64,000 nucleotides of DNA from DAIPKP01 sp964545875 (GTDB taxonomy: Bacteria; Synergistota; Synergistia; Synergistales; Aminiphilaceae), in assembly GCA_964545875.1 (NCBI GenBank), contig CAZJHH010000002.1:310001-374000 (forward strand), written 5' to 3'. The notes below the pieces were generated by a model. That model ran no database searches, was not told the origin of the DNA, and worked only from the letters and a program-made list of their open reading frames with translations. Positions within the stretch are counted from its first letter, which is position 1, and every line of letters starts with the position of its first letter. Positions 9,211-17,436 of the stretch are shown here, one piece after another. The translations under genes were made by a program, and so were the position numbers.

Positions 9211-9687
9211 TCAGTTTTTCAAAACCACTGCCAGAAGAGGTTCGCCAAGGTTTATTTTCCCCTTCCGGAGAATTTCCCAGCTCTGGATTCTTTCCATGTT
9301 GGTGAAAACCACTGGAGAGAGCAGCGAGGGAGCATGTGCCTGGATATAGTCCAGATCCGCAGTGATAAGCTTATCCCCCGAGCGTACCCGATCACCCTTT
9401 CTAACGTGGAGGGTGAAACCCTTTCCGTGAAGTCCCACAGTTTCGATGCCCACATGAATCAAAACTTCGAGTCCTTCGGGGGATCGTATTCCCAGAGCGT
9501 GTCCCGTAGGAAAGAGCGCCACCACCTCTCCTTCAAGAGGAGCGCAGACAGTTCCCTCCTCGGGGAGGAGAGCCAATCCATCCCCCACCATTTTCTGGGA
9601 AAAAACTTGATCCGGTACTTCTTCGAGAGAAACGACAGATCCTTTCATGGGAGCTAAAAGGTATATTTTCTTTTCCGGCCTCGCCAC
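9211..9687 (-). CDS. crr: PTS glucose-family EIIA component (IIA-Glc type)
   Basis: Soluble phosphocarrier that passes phosphate from HPr to the IIB domain of the GlcNAc transporter. 158 residues. The two active-site histidines of the family are visible: H63 in TGHALGI and H78 in LIHVGIETV (the phosphorylated one); GTVCAPLEGEV and the C-terminal GEPLLAVV also match. I chose the GTG at 9687 (VARPEKK) because AAGGAG lies exactly 8 nt upstream; the open frame extends to 9807, but that part overlaps nagB. It is the last gene of the nag operon, 34 bp after nagB, and complements the IICB protein encoded at its head. Confidence 0.92.
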   Translation of the reverse strand: MARPEKKIYLLAPMKGSVVSLEEVPDQVFSQKMVGDGLALLPEEGTVCAPLEGEVVALFPTGHALGIRSPEGLEVLIHVGIETVGLHGKGFTLHVRKGDRVRSGDKLITADLDYIQAHAPSLLSPVVFTNMERIQSWEILRKGKINLGEPLLAVVLKN

Positions 9688-9721
9688 AGGATCATCTCCT
9701 TTTCTTTGTAAAAACACATGT

Positions 9722-10489
9722 TCAGGAAGTATATTTTTTGGGAAGAAGGTCATCCCCCGCCGCCTCCAGCCGGGAGGCGGCACCCTTATCGAGGATACAG
9801 GTGACATCAGGATGCAGCTGCAATATGGACGCGGGAAGCTCGGGAATCACTTCTCCCCGGAGAGCTTCGTAAATAGCATCTGCTTTGGAAGCTCCGCTTG
9901 CGAGAAGGAGAATTTTTTTGGCCTTCATGATAGTTTTGATTCCCATGCTGAGGGCAAAGCGGGGAACTTCCTCGAGAGAGGGAAAGAATCGGGCGTTTGC
10001 CCGAATGGTACTCTCCTGAAGTTCCACGAGATGGGTTCCTCCTTCGAATTTTTCGTCGGGTTCGTTAAAACCGATATGCCCATCCACGCCAAGCCCGAGA
10101 ATCTGCAAATCGATCCCTCCGGCATCTTCAATGGCCCTGTCGTAAAGGCGGCACTCTTCTTCCACGTTTTCTGTGGTTCCTCGAGGGATGTGCCACTGTT
10201 CTTCCTTCATGTTGATATGCTGGAAAAAATTTTGCCTCATGTAAAAATGATAGCTATAAGGGCTTTCTTTGGAAAGACCGTGATATTCGTCAAGGTTGAA
10301 GGTGGTAATGCCGGAAAAGTCAAGATCCCCCGCCCAGTACATGCTGATGAGCATGCGGTAGAGCCCCAGGGGTGTATCTCCCGTGGCAAGCCCAAGAACG
10401 CTGCGAGGGTTCAATATGATCTGGCTTGCCACGATATAGGCAGCTCTACGGCTCATATCCCGATAGGTATCCGAAAGAACGATTCTCAT
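9722..10489 (-). CDS. nagB: Glucosamine-6-phosphate deaminase
   Basis: Converts glucosamine-6-phosphate to fructose-6-phosphate and ammonia, the last dedicated step of GlcNAc catabolism. 255 residues. Family motifs are LGLATGDTPLGLY near residue 32, FNLDEYHGL with the catalytic Asp, and the active-site loop LGLGVDGHIGFNEP. Its ATG overlaps the nagA stop by 4 bp. The residues for allosteric GlcNAc-6-P control were not checked. Confidence 0.96.
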   Translation of the reverse strand: MRIVLSDTYRDMSRRAAYIVASQIILNPRSVLGLATGDTPLGLYRMLISMYWAGDLDFSGITTFNLDEYHGLSKESPYSYHFYMRQNFFQHINMKEEQWHIPRGTTENVEEECRLYDRAIEDAGGIDLQILGLGVDGHIGFNEPDEKFEGGTHLVELQESTIRANARFFPSLEEVPRFALSMGIKTIMKAKKILLLASGASKADAIYEALRGEVIPELPASILQLHPDVTCILDKGAASRLEAAGDDLLPKKYTS

Positions 10490-11646
10490 AACGTTCCCTT
10501 TCCGCCTTTTTTAGAAAAAACTTCTCGTCCCTCCACAAGAGTTCGCTGTACCTCCAGAGAAGCGTCAAGAAATACGAGATCGGCCTGGGCTCCCCGGGCA
10601 ATACGTCCTTTGTGAGGAAGCCCCAGCAAATTTGCGGCATTTGTTGCAGTGAGTCGTGCCATCAAGGGAAGAGATACTCCTCCAAAATAATATACGTTCC
10701 GAAAAGCCTGATCCAAGGTAAGCACGCTCCCCGCAAGAGTTCCATCCGGAAGTCGTGCTTCTCCTCGGGAAACCCGAACTCTTTGCCCTCCGAAATCATA
10801 CTCTCCTTCACCAAGCCCTGCGGCCCTCATGGAATCGGAAATAAGAACGATCTTTTCCGAGGATTTCATTCGTATCAAGAGATCGAAAAAAGCAGGGTGC
10901 ACATGCACACCATCCGCGATAAGCTCCGCGTAGAGCGTGCTTTTAAGAACCCCTCCCACTATTCCGGGATCCCGATGATGTATGGGGGGCATGCCGTTGA
11001 AGAGGTGAGAAGCTGAAGACGCTCCATACTGCTGGGCCGCAAAGACGTCGTCATAGGAGCCTCCGGTATGGCCCAGAGAAAGCCGGACTCCCTCCCGCAC
11101 AAGGGCGGAACAAAATTCCCCCCGGGGATCTTTCTCCGGGGCATAGGTGACGATCCGGATATCATCTTTTCTTTCGAGAACCCACTCCGTCATGGGATCC
11201 CGAATATCCCGAGGATTCTGGGCACCCTTGTACCGGGAAGCGATGAAGGGCCCTTCCAGATGCACGCCGAGAATGGATGCCCCGGGAACTCCCTCTCGTC
11301 GGCATTTGCGAACCGATGCAAGGGCTTTGTCGATAGTTTCCAGCGGCATGGTCATGGTGGTAGGGCAAAAGGAAGTCACTCCCCGGGAAGCGAGAAAGGA
11401 AGACATTTTCCTGATGCCCCGAGGATCCCCATCCATGACATCCCACCCTAAGGCTCCGTGGGTATGAATGTCTATCATGCCGGGGAGAACATAAGCTTCC
11501 TGGGCATCGTAGACAATAGCATCCGGAGGAAGATCGTCTTCTCCTCCCTGGCGGATCTCTCGAATTCGAGTGTCGTGAAGAATGACGCCAGATTCGAGAA
11601 TACGATCTTCCAGAACAATGCGTCCATGTATGATAGCCTGAAGCAT
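10486..11646 (-). CDS. nagA: N-acetylglucosamine-6-phosphate deacetylase
   Basis: Metal-dependent amidohydrolase removing acetate from GlcNAc-6-P. 386 residues. Visible motifs are MIDIHTHG (metal-binding His pair), GVHLEGPFI with the metal-ligand Glu, SLGHTGGSYDD, ASHLFNGMPPIHHR, and ISDSMRAAG with the catalytic Asp. I chose ATG 11646 (MLQAIIHGR) because GAGGGGAG precedes it by 6 nt; the frame is open to 11682 but without a ribosome site. It lies 46 bp after nagE and overlaps nagB by 4 bp in the nagR-nagE-nagA-nagB-IIA order. Confidence 0.95.
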   Translation of the reverse strand: MLQAIIHGRIVLEDRILESGVILHDTRIREIRQGGEDDLPPDAIVYDAQEAYVLPGMIDIHTHGALGWDVMDGDPRGIRKMSSFLASRGVTSFCPTTMTMPLETIDKALASVRKCRREGVPGASILGVHLEGPFIASRYKGAQNPRDIRDPMTEWVLERKDDIRIVTYAPEKDPRGEFCSALVREGVRLSLGHTGGSYDDVFAAQQYGASSASHLFNGMPPIHHRDPGIVGGVLKSTLYAELIADGVHVHPAFFDLLIRMKSSEKIVLISDSMRAAGLGEGEYDFGGQRVRVSRGEARLPDGTLAGSVLTLDQAFRNVYYFGGVSLPLMARLTATNAANLLGLPHKGRIARGAQADLVFLDASLEVQRTLVEGREVFSKKGGKGTL

Positions 11647-11692
11647 ATGGTTCTCCCCTCGATCTTTCTGCATGATCATCAAAAAATACGGG

Positions 11693-13081
11693 CTATTTCA
11701 TAAGCACTTTTATGGCATCCGCCAGAATTTCAGCTTTGGTTCCCACCACCACCTGCATGGTATTCCCCTTGGAACGCAGTACTCCCGTACATCCCAAAAT
11801 CTTGAGAGGCTCATCGGTCACTGCGGACGCATCCTTAAGAACCAACCGGAGCCTGGTAATGCAGGCATCAAGACTCTCCACATTCTCTCTGCCTCCTAAG
11901 GCCTTAAGATATTCCGCTGCAAGGCTTTCCACGGAACGCTCGCCTTCACTGGAAGGAATTTCCGCCGTTTCGAGCTCCACCCTTCCCGGAGTGGAGAGAT
12001 TGAAGGCCCGGATAAACCACACGAAAAGGAAATAGTAGACAACTCCGAAGAGAAGCCCTAGAGGGACGAGAAGCCACCCCTTGGTGGCCAGCCCCATATT
12101 CAGAAAATAGTCGATGGCTCCCGCAGAAAATCCGAAACCGTGGTGTATTCCCATAATATTGCAGACCGCCAGGGCTACCCCAGTCATAAGGGCATGGAAT
12201 ACGTAGAGTATCGGGGCGAGAAACATGAAAGCAAATTCAATGGGCTCCGTAATGCCCGTAAGGAAGGAGGTGAAAGCCACACTGAAAAGAACACCCGCAA
12301 TGGCTTTTTTGTTCTCCTGCCGGGCGGTGGCGTACATGGCAAGAGCCGCCGCAGGAAGGGCAAACATCATGATGGGATAAAACCCGGTCATAAACACTCC
12401 CGCAGAAGGATCCCCCGCAAAGAAGCGACTGAGATCTCCCGTAACGACCTGTCCCGTGGCGGGATCCGTAAAAACCCCGAAGACGAACCAAACCATGCTG
12501 TTCAATACATGATGAAGCCCCACAGGAATGAGAAGCCTGTTCAAAAATCCAAACATGAAGGCCCCGGTGGTTCCCGCTTGAATAATCCATTCTCCCGTAG
12601 CATGAATGACATTCTGAATGGGCGGCCAGGCATAGCCAAAGAGAAGAGCCAAGAGAATGCTGAATCCCGCAGTAGCGATGGGAACGAAGCGCTTGCCTCC
12701 GAAAAAGCCGAGGAAATCGGGAAGTTTGACGTTGTGGAACCGATTATACATGGCTCCTCCGAGAAGCCCCGAGATGATCCCCGCGAGAACCCCCATGTTG
12801 ATACCATCGTTAATGGTTACCACCGCACTCGTAAGCGTAAGATATCCTACGGCTCCCGCAAGGCCTGCGGCACCGCCGTTATCGAAAGCCATGCCGATGG
12901 CCACACCGATGGCGAAAATAAGAGGAAGGTTGTCGAAAATAGCCCCTCCGGCCTTCATGATAAAAGGTATATCGAAGACATCCGGTGCCCCCAGCCGAAG
13001 CAAAAGAGCCGCCGCAGGAAGCACCGCCACGGGAAGCATAAGGGCCTTCCCTAGTTTCTGAATCTTTCCGAAAAACTTCAT
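11693..13081 (-). CDS. nagE: PTS N-acetylglucosamine-type IIC-IIB permease
   Basis: Inner-membrane PTS transporter that takes up and phosphorylates GlcNAc (or glucose) at the expense of PEP. 462 residues: the IIC domain occupies about 1-370 with roughly ten hydrophobic segments and the sugar-site stretches GLHHVLNSMVW and FLTGITEPIEF; the IIB domain occupies about 385-462 with phosphorylated C407 in LDACITRLRL. No IIA domain is fused; it is encoded separately at 9211-9687. Specificity for GlcNAc rests on the nagA/nagB neighbours. Start ATG follows GGAGGGGGAAAAGAGGT. It lies 42 bp after the regulator gene. Confidence 0.94.
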   Translation of the reverse strand: MKFFGKIQKLGKALMLPVAVLPAAALLLRLGAPDVFDIPFIMKAGGAIFDNLPLIFAIGVAIGMAFDNGGAAGLAGAVGYLTLTSAVVTINDGINMGVLAGIISGLLGGAMYNRFHNVKLPDFLGFFGGKRFVPIATAGFSILLALLFGYAWPPIQNVIHATGEWIIQAGTTGAFMFGFLNRLLIPVGLHHVLNSMVWFVFGVFTDPATGQVVTGDLSRFFAGDPSAGVFMTGFYPIMMFALPAAALAMYATARQENKKAIAGVLFSVAFTSFLTGITEPIEFAFMFLAPILYVFHALMTGVALAVCNIMGIHHGFGFSAGAIDYFLNMGLATKGWLLVPLGLLFGVVYYFLFVWFIRAFNLSTPGRVELETAEIPSSEGERSVESLAAEYLKALGGRENVESLDACITRLRLVLKDASAVTDEPLKILGCTGVLRSKGNTMQVVVGTKAEILADAIKVLMK

Positions 13082-13123
13082 ACCTCTTTTCCCCCTCCGT
13101 TAAATAAAGTTTTGCGTATGTAC

Positions 13124-13858
13124 CTATACTTCAAGAGACATTTCGTATTTAAAACGCTTTCCTCGATACAGGCACTTGGTATATTCCACGATCACCTCCT
13201 CTTCTACCCAGGTTTGGCGCTGAAAAAGCAAAATGGGCGTATTGGTCTCCAGGAAGAGGGCGGAAGCCTCGAACTCCGAAGCCAACACGGGCTCTATGGT
13301 TTGTTTCGCCCGAACAAGCCGATAGTTGTATTCCTTTTGTAAAATCCTGTAGAAGGAATCACCTTCAAGACGTTCCCGGGTGAAGCCTGGAAAGAGGTGG
13401 GCGGGCACCCAGGCATGCTCCAGGGAAAAAGGTTCTTCTCCCACAAAACGGCGGCGCAGAAAGTAAAAGACCTGGGAATTTTCCCGGGGAAGGTTCAACC
13501 GCTCCCGGATGCCTCGAGTAGCTTCTTCGCTACGGAAATCTATAATTTCCGTACGAAAGGTAAGACCCATATCCCGGAGATTTTCGGAAAAACCCGTAAT
13601 CTTGGAAAAAGTACACGGAGGCTTGGAAGGAGCCACAAAGGTGCCCTTTCCCTGCTCCCGATAAAGTACTCCCTCGTTTACCAGGGTACTGATGGCCTTT
13701 CGGGCGGTCATACGACTGATATGAAGCTTTTCACAGAGTTCCCTCTCCGAAGGAATGACATCCCCCGCCTTATATACCCCGTCATCCACCAGAGCGAGAA
13801 GTTTCTCCTTAAGCTGATAGTAAAGGGGCAAGGGACTCTTACGCTGAAGCTGTTTCAT
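13124..13858 (-). CDS. nagR: GntR/HutC-family transcriptional regulator (NagR/YvoA-like)
   Basis: Predicted repressor of the nag operon. 244 residues: an N-terminal winged helix of about residues 8-75 (PLYYQLKEKLL, then IPSERELCEKLHISRMTARKAI and the wing EGVLYREQGKGTFV) and a C-terminal UTRA effector domain from about 95 to 240 that in this subfamily binds a phospho-amino-sugar. I chose ATG 13858 (MKQLQRKSPLP); upstream in-frame codons run through the palindrome and do not match the family. The 50-bp palindrome at 13873-13922 lies 14 bp upstream and is the obvious binding site, implying autoregulation of the whole operon. Confidence 0.88.
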   Translation of the reverse strand: MKQLQRKSPLPLYYQLKEKLLALVDDGVYKAGDVIPSERELCEKLHISRMTARKAISTLVNEGVLYREQGKGTFVAPSKPPCTFSKITGFSENLRDMGLTFRTEIIDFRSEEATRGIRERLNLPRENSQVFYFLRRRFVGEEPFSLEHAWVPAHLFPGFTRERLEGDSFYRILQKEYNYRLVRAKQTIEPVLASEFEASALFLETNTPILLFQRQTWVEEEVIVEYTKCLYRGKRFKYEMSLEV

Positions 13859-13872
13859 TCCGCCACCCTCTC

Positions 13873-13922
13873 GTGTTATGCTGTTGTTATGTGGTATATA
13901 CCACATAACAACAGCATAACAC
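13873..13922. promoter_or_regulatory. Perfect 50-bp palindrome, probable NagR operator
   Basis: Both 25-base halves are exact reverse complements (GTGTTATGCTGTTGTTATG at the left end). The centre is TGGTATATACCA, matching the TGGT-N4-ACCA core of operators bound by NagR/YvoA/DasR-type HutC regulators. It ends 14 bp before the nagR start and covers the place where a -10 box (TATATA) would lie. Inference: the operator of the nag operon, long enough for two stacked dimers. Confidence 0.85.
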
Positions 13923-13940
13923 CCCTCCTTTGGAAGGTCA

Positions 13941-13976
13941 AGCAAAGGGCCCTCCTTCGAAGGAGGGCCCTTTGCT
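13941..13976. terminator. Strong hairpin between TRAP operon and nag operon
   Basis: Perfect 36-bp palindrome centred on TTCGAA (AGCAAAGGGCCCTCCTTC and its complement). A run of six T follows on the plus strand; on the minus strand the stem itself ends in CCCTTTGCTT. It lies just downstream of the TRAP permease stop at 14009 and so most likely ends that transcript before the nag operon. Confidence 0.8.
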
Positions 13977-14008
13977 TTTTTCAGGGGAATCTTTCCAAAA
14001 GTTCCGGT

Positions 14009-15991
14009 CTATGCGGGGGAGGAAATTCTTTTCTTTGCCGCCCCCCACCGCAGGAAGAAGTAAACTCCGAGAACCGCAAGGGCAAGGCCCTTGAAAGTGG
14101 GGCTGGGAAGAAATGCTAGAAAGGATACTGCCACAAGGCCAATTCTCTCGGGAATTCCCAGAGAACTGAAACACCATCCCTGAGCTCCCATGGCAAGCCC
14201 TAGAATTCCCATGAAGCTTGCTCCCACGAGAAGCAGAAGACTGAGCACTTCCACGTTCTGAAGAAGTATAGCGGGAGTGTAAATAAAGGTATAGGGAAGG
14301 AGGTAGGCCACAATGGCAATGGAAGTGGCGGTTATCCCGGTTTTTGCGGGGCTGCCTCCGGCAATACCCGCTCCGGTAAAGGCGGCGAGACAGACCGGAG
14401 GAGTAAGATCCGCCATGATACCGAAATAGAAGACAAACATATGCGCCGCCAAAGGGAGCACGTTCATCTTGATGAGTGCCGGAGCTATGATGGTGCTTGT
14501 CACGATATAGTTCGCCGTAGTGGGAAGCCCCATGCCCAATACGAGGCAGGCTATCATAGACATGATAAGTGTGGGAAGAAGCTTTCCTCCTGCGAGCTCT
14601 ACGATGTTATTCGAGATGGTAAGACCCAGGGCGGTAAGGGAGGATGTCCCCACCACGAGCCCTACAAGGGCACAGGCGAGGGCCACACCCAAAGCTCCCC
14701 GAGCTCCTTCCTCGAGAGCTTTGAGGATTTCTTGAATGCCCATTCTCGTGTGGCTCCGGATCATACTCACCAGCACCACCGTGATAATTCCCCAAAAAGC
14801 CGCAGAAAGGGGGGTGTAGCGGCGCAGGAGCATAAAAACAATCACAAGAAGGGGAATCAGGAGATGTCCATCCTGAAGAAAAACGTTCTTTGCACTGGGA
14901 AGTTCCGAAGGATCAAGCCCCTCGAGGTTGCGTTTCTTTGCTCGGATATGGACGTTTATAAAAAGCGCCGAGTAATAGAGCGCCGCAGGAATGATCGCCG
15001 CCGCTGCAATGGTGAGGTAAGATATTCCCAAGAACTCGCTCATAATAAAAGCCCCGGCCCCCATGATGGGAGGCATGAGCTGCCCTCCCGTGGAAGCGCA
15101 GGCTTCCACGGCTCCCGCATATTCCGGCTTATACCCCACCCGCTTCATGAGTGGGATAGTAAAAGCCCCCGTGGTGGCTACGTTGGCTACGGAAGATCCG
15201 TTGATAGTTCCGAGAAGCCCGGATGCCACGATGGCCACCTTGGCAGGCCCTCCTGGAGTATGTCCTGCTATGGCCAGGGCAAGTTCGTTGAAGAACCGGG
15301 CTCCTCCACTTTTCGAAAGAAAGGATCCGAAGAGTATGAACATGAACACGAAGGTGCTGGAAACTCCTAAAGCAACGCCGAAGATGCCTTCCGGAGTAAG
15401 GTACATATGTTGCACTATCCTGGAGACGGAATACCCCCGATGCATGAAAAGTCCCGGGAAATATCTTCCAAAGTAACAGTATACGAGAAATATCAACGCC
15501 AGAGCGGGAAGCACCTTTCCGACGATCCGCCGTCCTGCCTCGACCAACAAAATTATGGTGCCTATTCCCAGATAGAGTTCGTAGTACAGAGGACGAGCCC
15601 CCCGGTTGGCAATATCTCCGAAAAAGAGAGCTATATACGCAGCTCCCACACCGGCAGCGCAGGCAAGGAGCCAATCATACCACGGTGTGCTTGTGCGGCT
15701 TGCGTTTTTCGATGCGGGATAGAGGAGAAAAACCGCCACGATGGCAAACATAAAATGTACCGCCCGATGGATGGATGTGGGAAGAAGCCCTATACCCGCG
15801 GTATAGAGGTGAAAAAGGGACATGGCAATAAGCCACCCGGAGACAAAAAAACCCTGGAAGCCCGAAAGAGTACGATACCGGCTTTCGGCATCGTACTTCT
15901 CCACAAGACGCTGTACGTCTTTTTCGGAAACGACTTCCTCGACATTCTGATTGTATAATTCCTGGTTTCCCATGGATCTATCCTCTTTCAT
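14009..15991 (-). CDS. TAXI-type TRAP transporter, fused DctQ-DctM permease
   Basis: Inner-membrane permease of a tripartite ATP-independent transporter. 660 residues with many hydrophobic segments: the N-terminal ~200 residues include the small DctQ-like part, followed by the large DctM-like part with FGSFLSKSGG, LLGTINGSSVANVATTG, GGQLMPPIMGAGAF and GLPTTANYI, all typical of the 4TM/12TM fused permeases. I chose ATG 15991 (MKEDRSMGNQ) since GGAGG lies 8 nt upstream; ATG 15973 is an alternative. It lies 71 bp downstream of the TAXI binding protein, its partner. The substrate is unknown; family members often move glutamate or other organic acids. Confidence 0.92.
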   Translation of the reverse strand: MKEDRSMGNQELYNQNVEEVVSEKDVQRLVEKYDAESRYRTLSGFQGFFVSGWLIAMSLFHLYTAGIGLLPTSIHRAVHFMFAIVAVFLLYPASKNASRTSTPWYDWLLACAAGVGAAYIALFFGDIANRGARPLYYELYLGIGTIILLVEAGRRIVGKVLPALALIFLVYCYFGRYFPGLFMHRGYSVSRIVQHMYLTPEGIFGVALGVSSTFVFMFILFGSFLSKSGGARFFNELALAIAGHTPGGPAKVAIVASGLLGTINGSSVANVATTGAFTIPLMKRVGYKPEYAGAVEACASTGGQLMPPIMGAGAFIMSEFLGISYLTIAAAAIIPAALYYSALFINVHIRAKKRNLEGLDPSELPSAKNVFLQDGHLLIPLLVIVFMLLRRYTPLSAAFWGIITVVLVSMIRSHTRMGIQEILKALEEGARGALGVALACALVGLVVGTSSLTALGLTISNNIVELAGGKLLPTLIMSMIACLVLGMGLPTTANYIVTSTIIAPALIKMNVLPLAAHMFVFYFGIMADLTPPVCLAAFTGAGIAGGSPAKTGITATSIAIVAYLLPYTFIYTPAILLQNVEVLSLLLLVGASFMGILGLAMGAQGWCFSSLGIPERIGLVAVSFLAFLPSPTFKGLALAVLGVYFFLRWGAAKKRISSPA

Positions 15992-16062
15992 GACGCAAAC
16001 CTCCAGACACAAAAATACGGGGGTGGCAAAAAACACCGCCCCCGTGGAAAAAACCTTTAATT

Positions 16063-17016
16063 CTACTGAAGAACTCCAACCTCTTTGTAGTATTTCTCTG
16101 CTCCGGGATGCAGGGGGATAAGAATCTGTTTTACGTTTTCGGGGGTCATGCTCTCAAGTCTTGTGGAAACCGCAAGGATATCGCCCTTGTTTTCAAAAAG
16201 AGCCTTGGTCATTTTGTAAACCAGCTCTTCATCCACGCTATCCTTGATAGCCACAATATTCCAGCTTGCATAGGTCTTTACAGGATCCGGCTGTCCTTTG
16301 TAATATCCCGCAGGGATTTCGAAGGGAACCCAGTAAGGGGTTTCTTCCGCCACCAGGGCCACAAGTTCATCCGAAACATCAATAAACTCTACCAGTCCAA
16401 GAGTTGTGGGTTCCACCACTCCAGCCATTCCCAAGGAACCTACCATAATCGCCGCATCGATACGCTTATCTCCAAAGGCTCTTCCGGTATCACCCACACC
16501 GAGATTTTCCGCCGTGATGTCCTTTTCGGGATCAAGGCCTGCTATCCGGAGAAGCTGTTTGGCCGTCACTTCGGTGCCGCTTGCCACGGCGCCGATGGAA
16601 ACCCGTTTGCCTCGCAGGTCTTCCACGGACTTAATGCCGCTTCCCTTGGCCACCATAAGCTGGATGGGTTCCGGATAGAGGGGAACCAGAGCACGGATAA
16701 ACTTCTGAGGATCTCCTTCGTATCTGCCTTTGCCCATGTACGCATAGTAGTAAAGTCCGTCCATGAAGCCGAGTTCGGTTTCGGAATCCGCCATAAGTTG
16801 GATGTTGTTCACCGTGCCTCCGGTGGACTGAACGCTTACCTGAATGCCTTCGATGTTGCTATTGCAGATTTTCGCCATGGCGGCCCCGGTAGGATAGTAG
16901 GTTCCCCCGGTGCTTCCGGTACCGATATTCAAAAATTCCACCGCAAAAGCTCCCGTGGCGAGGCCAAGAAGACAAACCATTGCAACAACTGTTCCGAAGA
17001 GTTTCGATTTTTGCAT
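16063..17016 (-). CDS. TAXI family TRAP transporter solute-binding protein
   Basis: Periplasmic ligand-binding protein of the adjacent TRAP transporter. 317 residues with a Sec signal peptide (hydrophobic core VVAMVCLLGLATGAFA, predicted cleavage after residue 25). The mature protein starts EFLNIGTGSTGGTYYPTG, the hallmark of TAXI proteins; STGGTVNNIQLM and RGKRVSIGAVASGTEV also match. First gene of a two-gene operon with its own good promoter at 17061-17089. The ligand cannot be deduced. Confidence 0.93.
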   Translation of the reverse strand: MQKSKLFGTVVAMVCLLGLATGAFAVEFLNIGTGSTGGTYYPTGAAMAKICNSNIEGIQVSVQSTGGTVNNIQLMADSETELGFMDGLYYYAYMGKGRYEGDPQKFIRALVPLYPEPIQLMVAKGSGIKSVEDLRGKRVSIGAVASGTEVTAKQLLRIAGLDPEKDITAENLGVGDTGRAFGDKRIDAAIMVGSLGMAGVVEPTTLGLVEFIDVSDELVALVAEETPYWVPFEIPAGYYKGQPDPVKTYASWNIVAIKDSVDEELVYKMTKALFENKGDILAVSTRLESMTPENVKQILIPLHPGAEKYYKEVGVLQ

Positions 17017-17060
17017 ACCACAAACGCCTCCCTTGTAAAATTTTTTTCAACCTCTCCGTC

Positions 17061-17089
17061 ATGGTACTGTATACAGGAAAAGCGGTCAA
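17061..17089 (-). promoter_or_regulatory. Sigma-70-type promoter of the TAXI TRAP operon, with a palindrome in the spacer
   Basis: Minus-strand TTGACC (plus 17084-17089), 17-bp spacer, TACCAT (plus 17061-17066), about 45 bp before the start codon. The spacer contains CTGTATACAG (17067-17076), a perfect 10-bp palindrome that could be an operator half or full site. Confidence 0.6.
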
Positions 17090-17238
17090 TAGGGCCGCAT
17101 CAGAAAAAAAAGAAATTTTTCAATAAACCTCTGGACTTGCATGTTTTTATGTCTTTTTTGTCCTTGTCAAGGTATTCAGAGGAATAATTTCGGCCCTCTC
17201 TGCTTTTTTGCACACAATGTTTCTTTGCTTCGAAAAAA

Positions 17239-17276
17239 GAACCCGAAGGAACTTTGCAACACGTTCCTTCGGGTTC
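17239..17276 (-). terminator. Rho-independent terminator of argG
   Basis: On the minus strand GAACCCGAAGGAAC, 10-nt loop, GTTCCTTCGGGTTC, then TTTTTTCG. Perfect 14-bp stem about 160 bp after the argG stop and before the TAXI operon promoter. Confidence 0.9.
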
Positions 17277-17436
17277 AAAAGGAGAAAAGGGAGACTTTTC
17301 ATATGTTGGGGACTGCAGGTCCATTGAGCATGGAGAAAGCTTTTTCTTTAAAAAATCCAGATGTTGCCGATCTCCGTCATTCGAAACGAACACTTTTCTC
17401 TTTATTTATTACGAAGAAAACATTCGGAGAGGTTTT

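Noticed and set aside
8971..10615. Plus-strand open frames opposite the PTS IIA and nagB genes
   Set aside because: nagB and IIA motifs are unambiguous on the minus strand; the plus-strand frames have no ribosome sites and no family resemblance.
13941..13976. Possible second regulator-binding palindrome beside the nag operator
   Set aside because: It is GC-rich, ends in a T-run and lies directly after the TRAP stop codon, which fits a terminator and not an operator.
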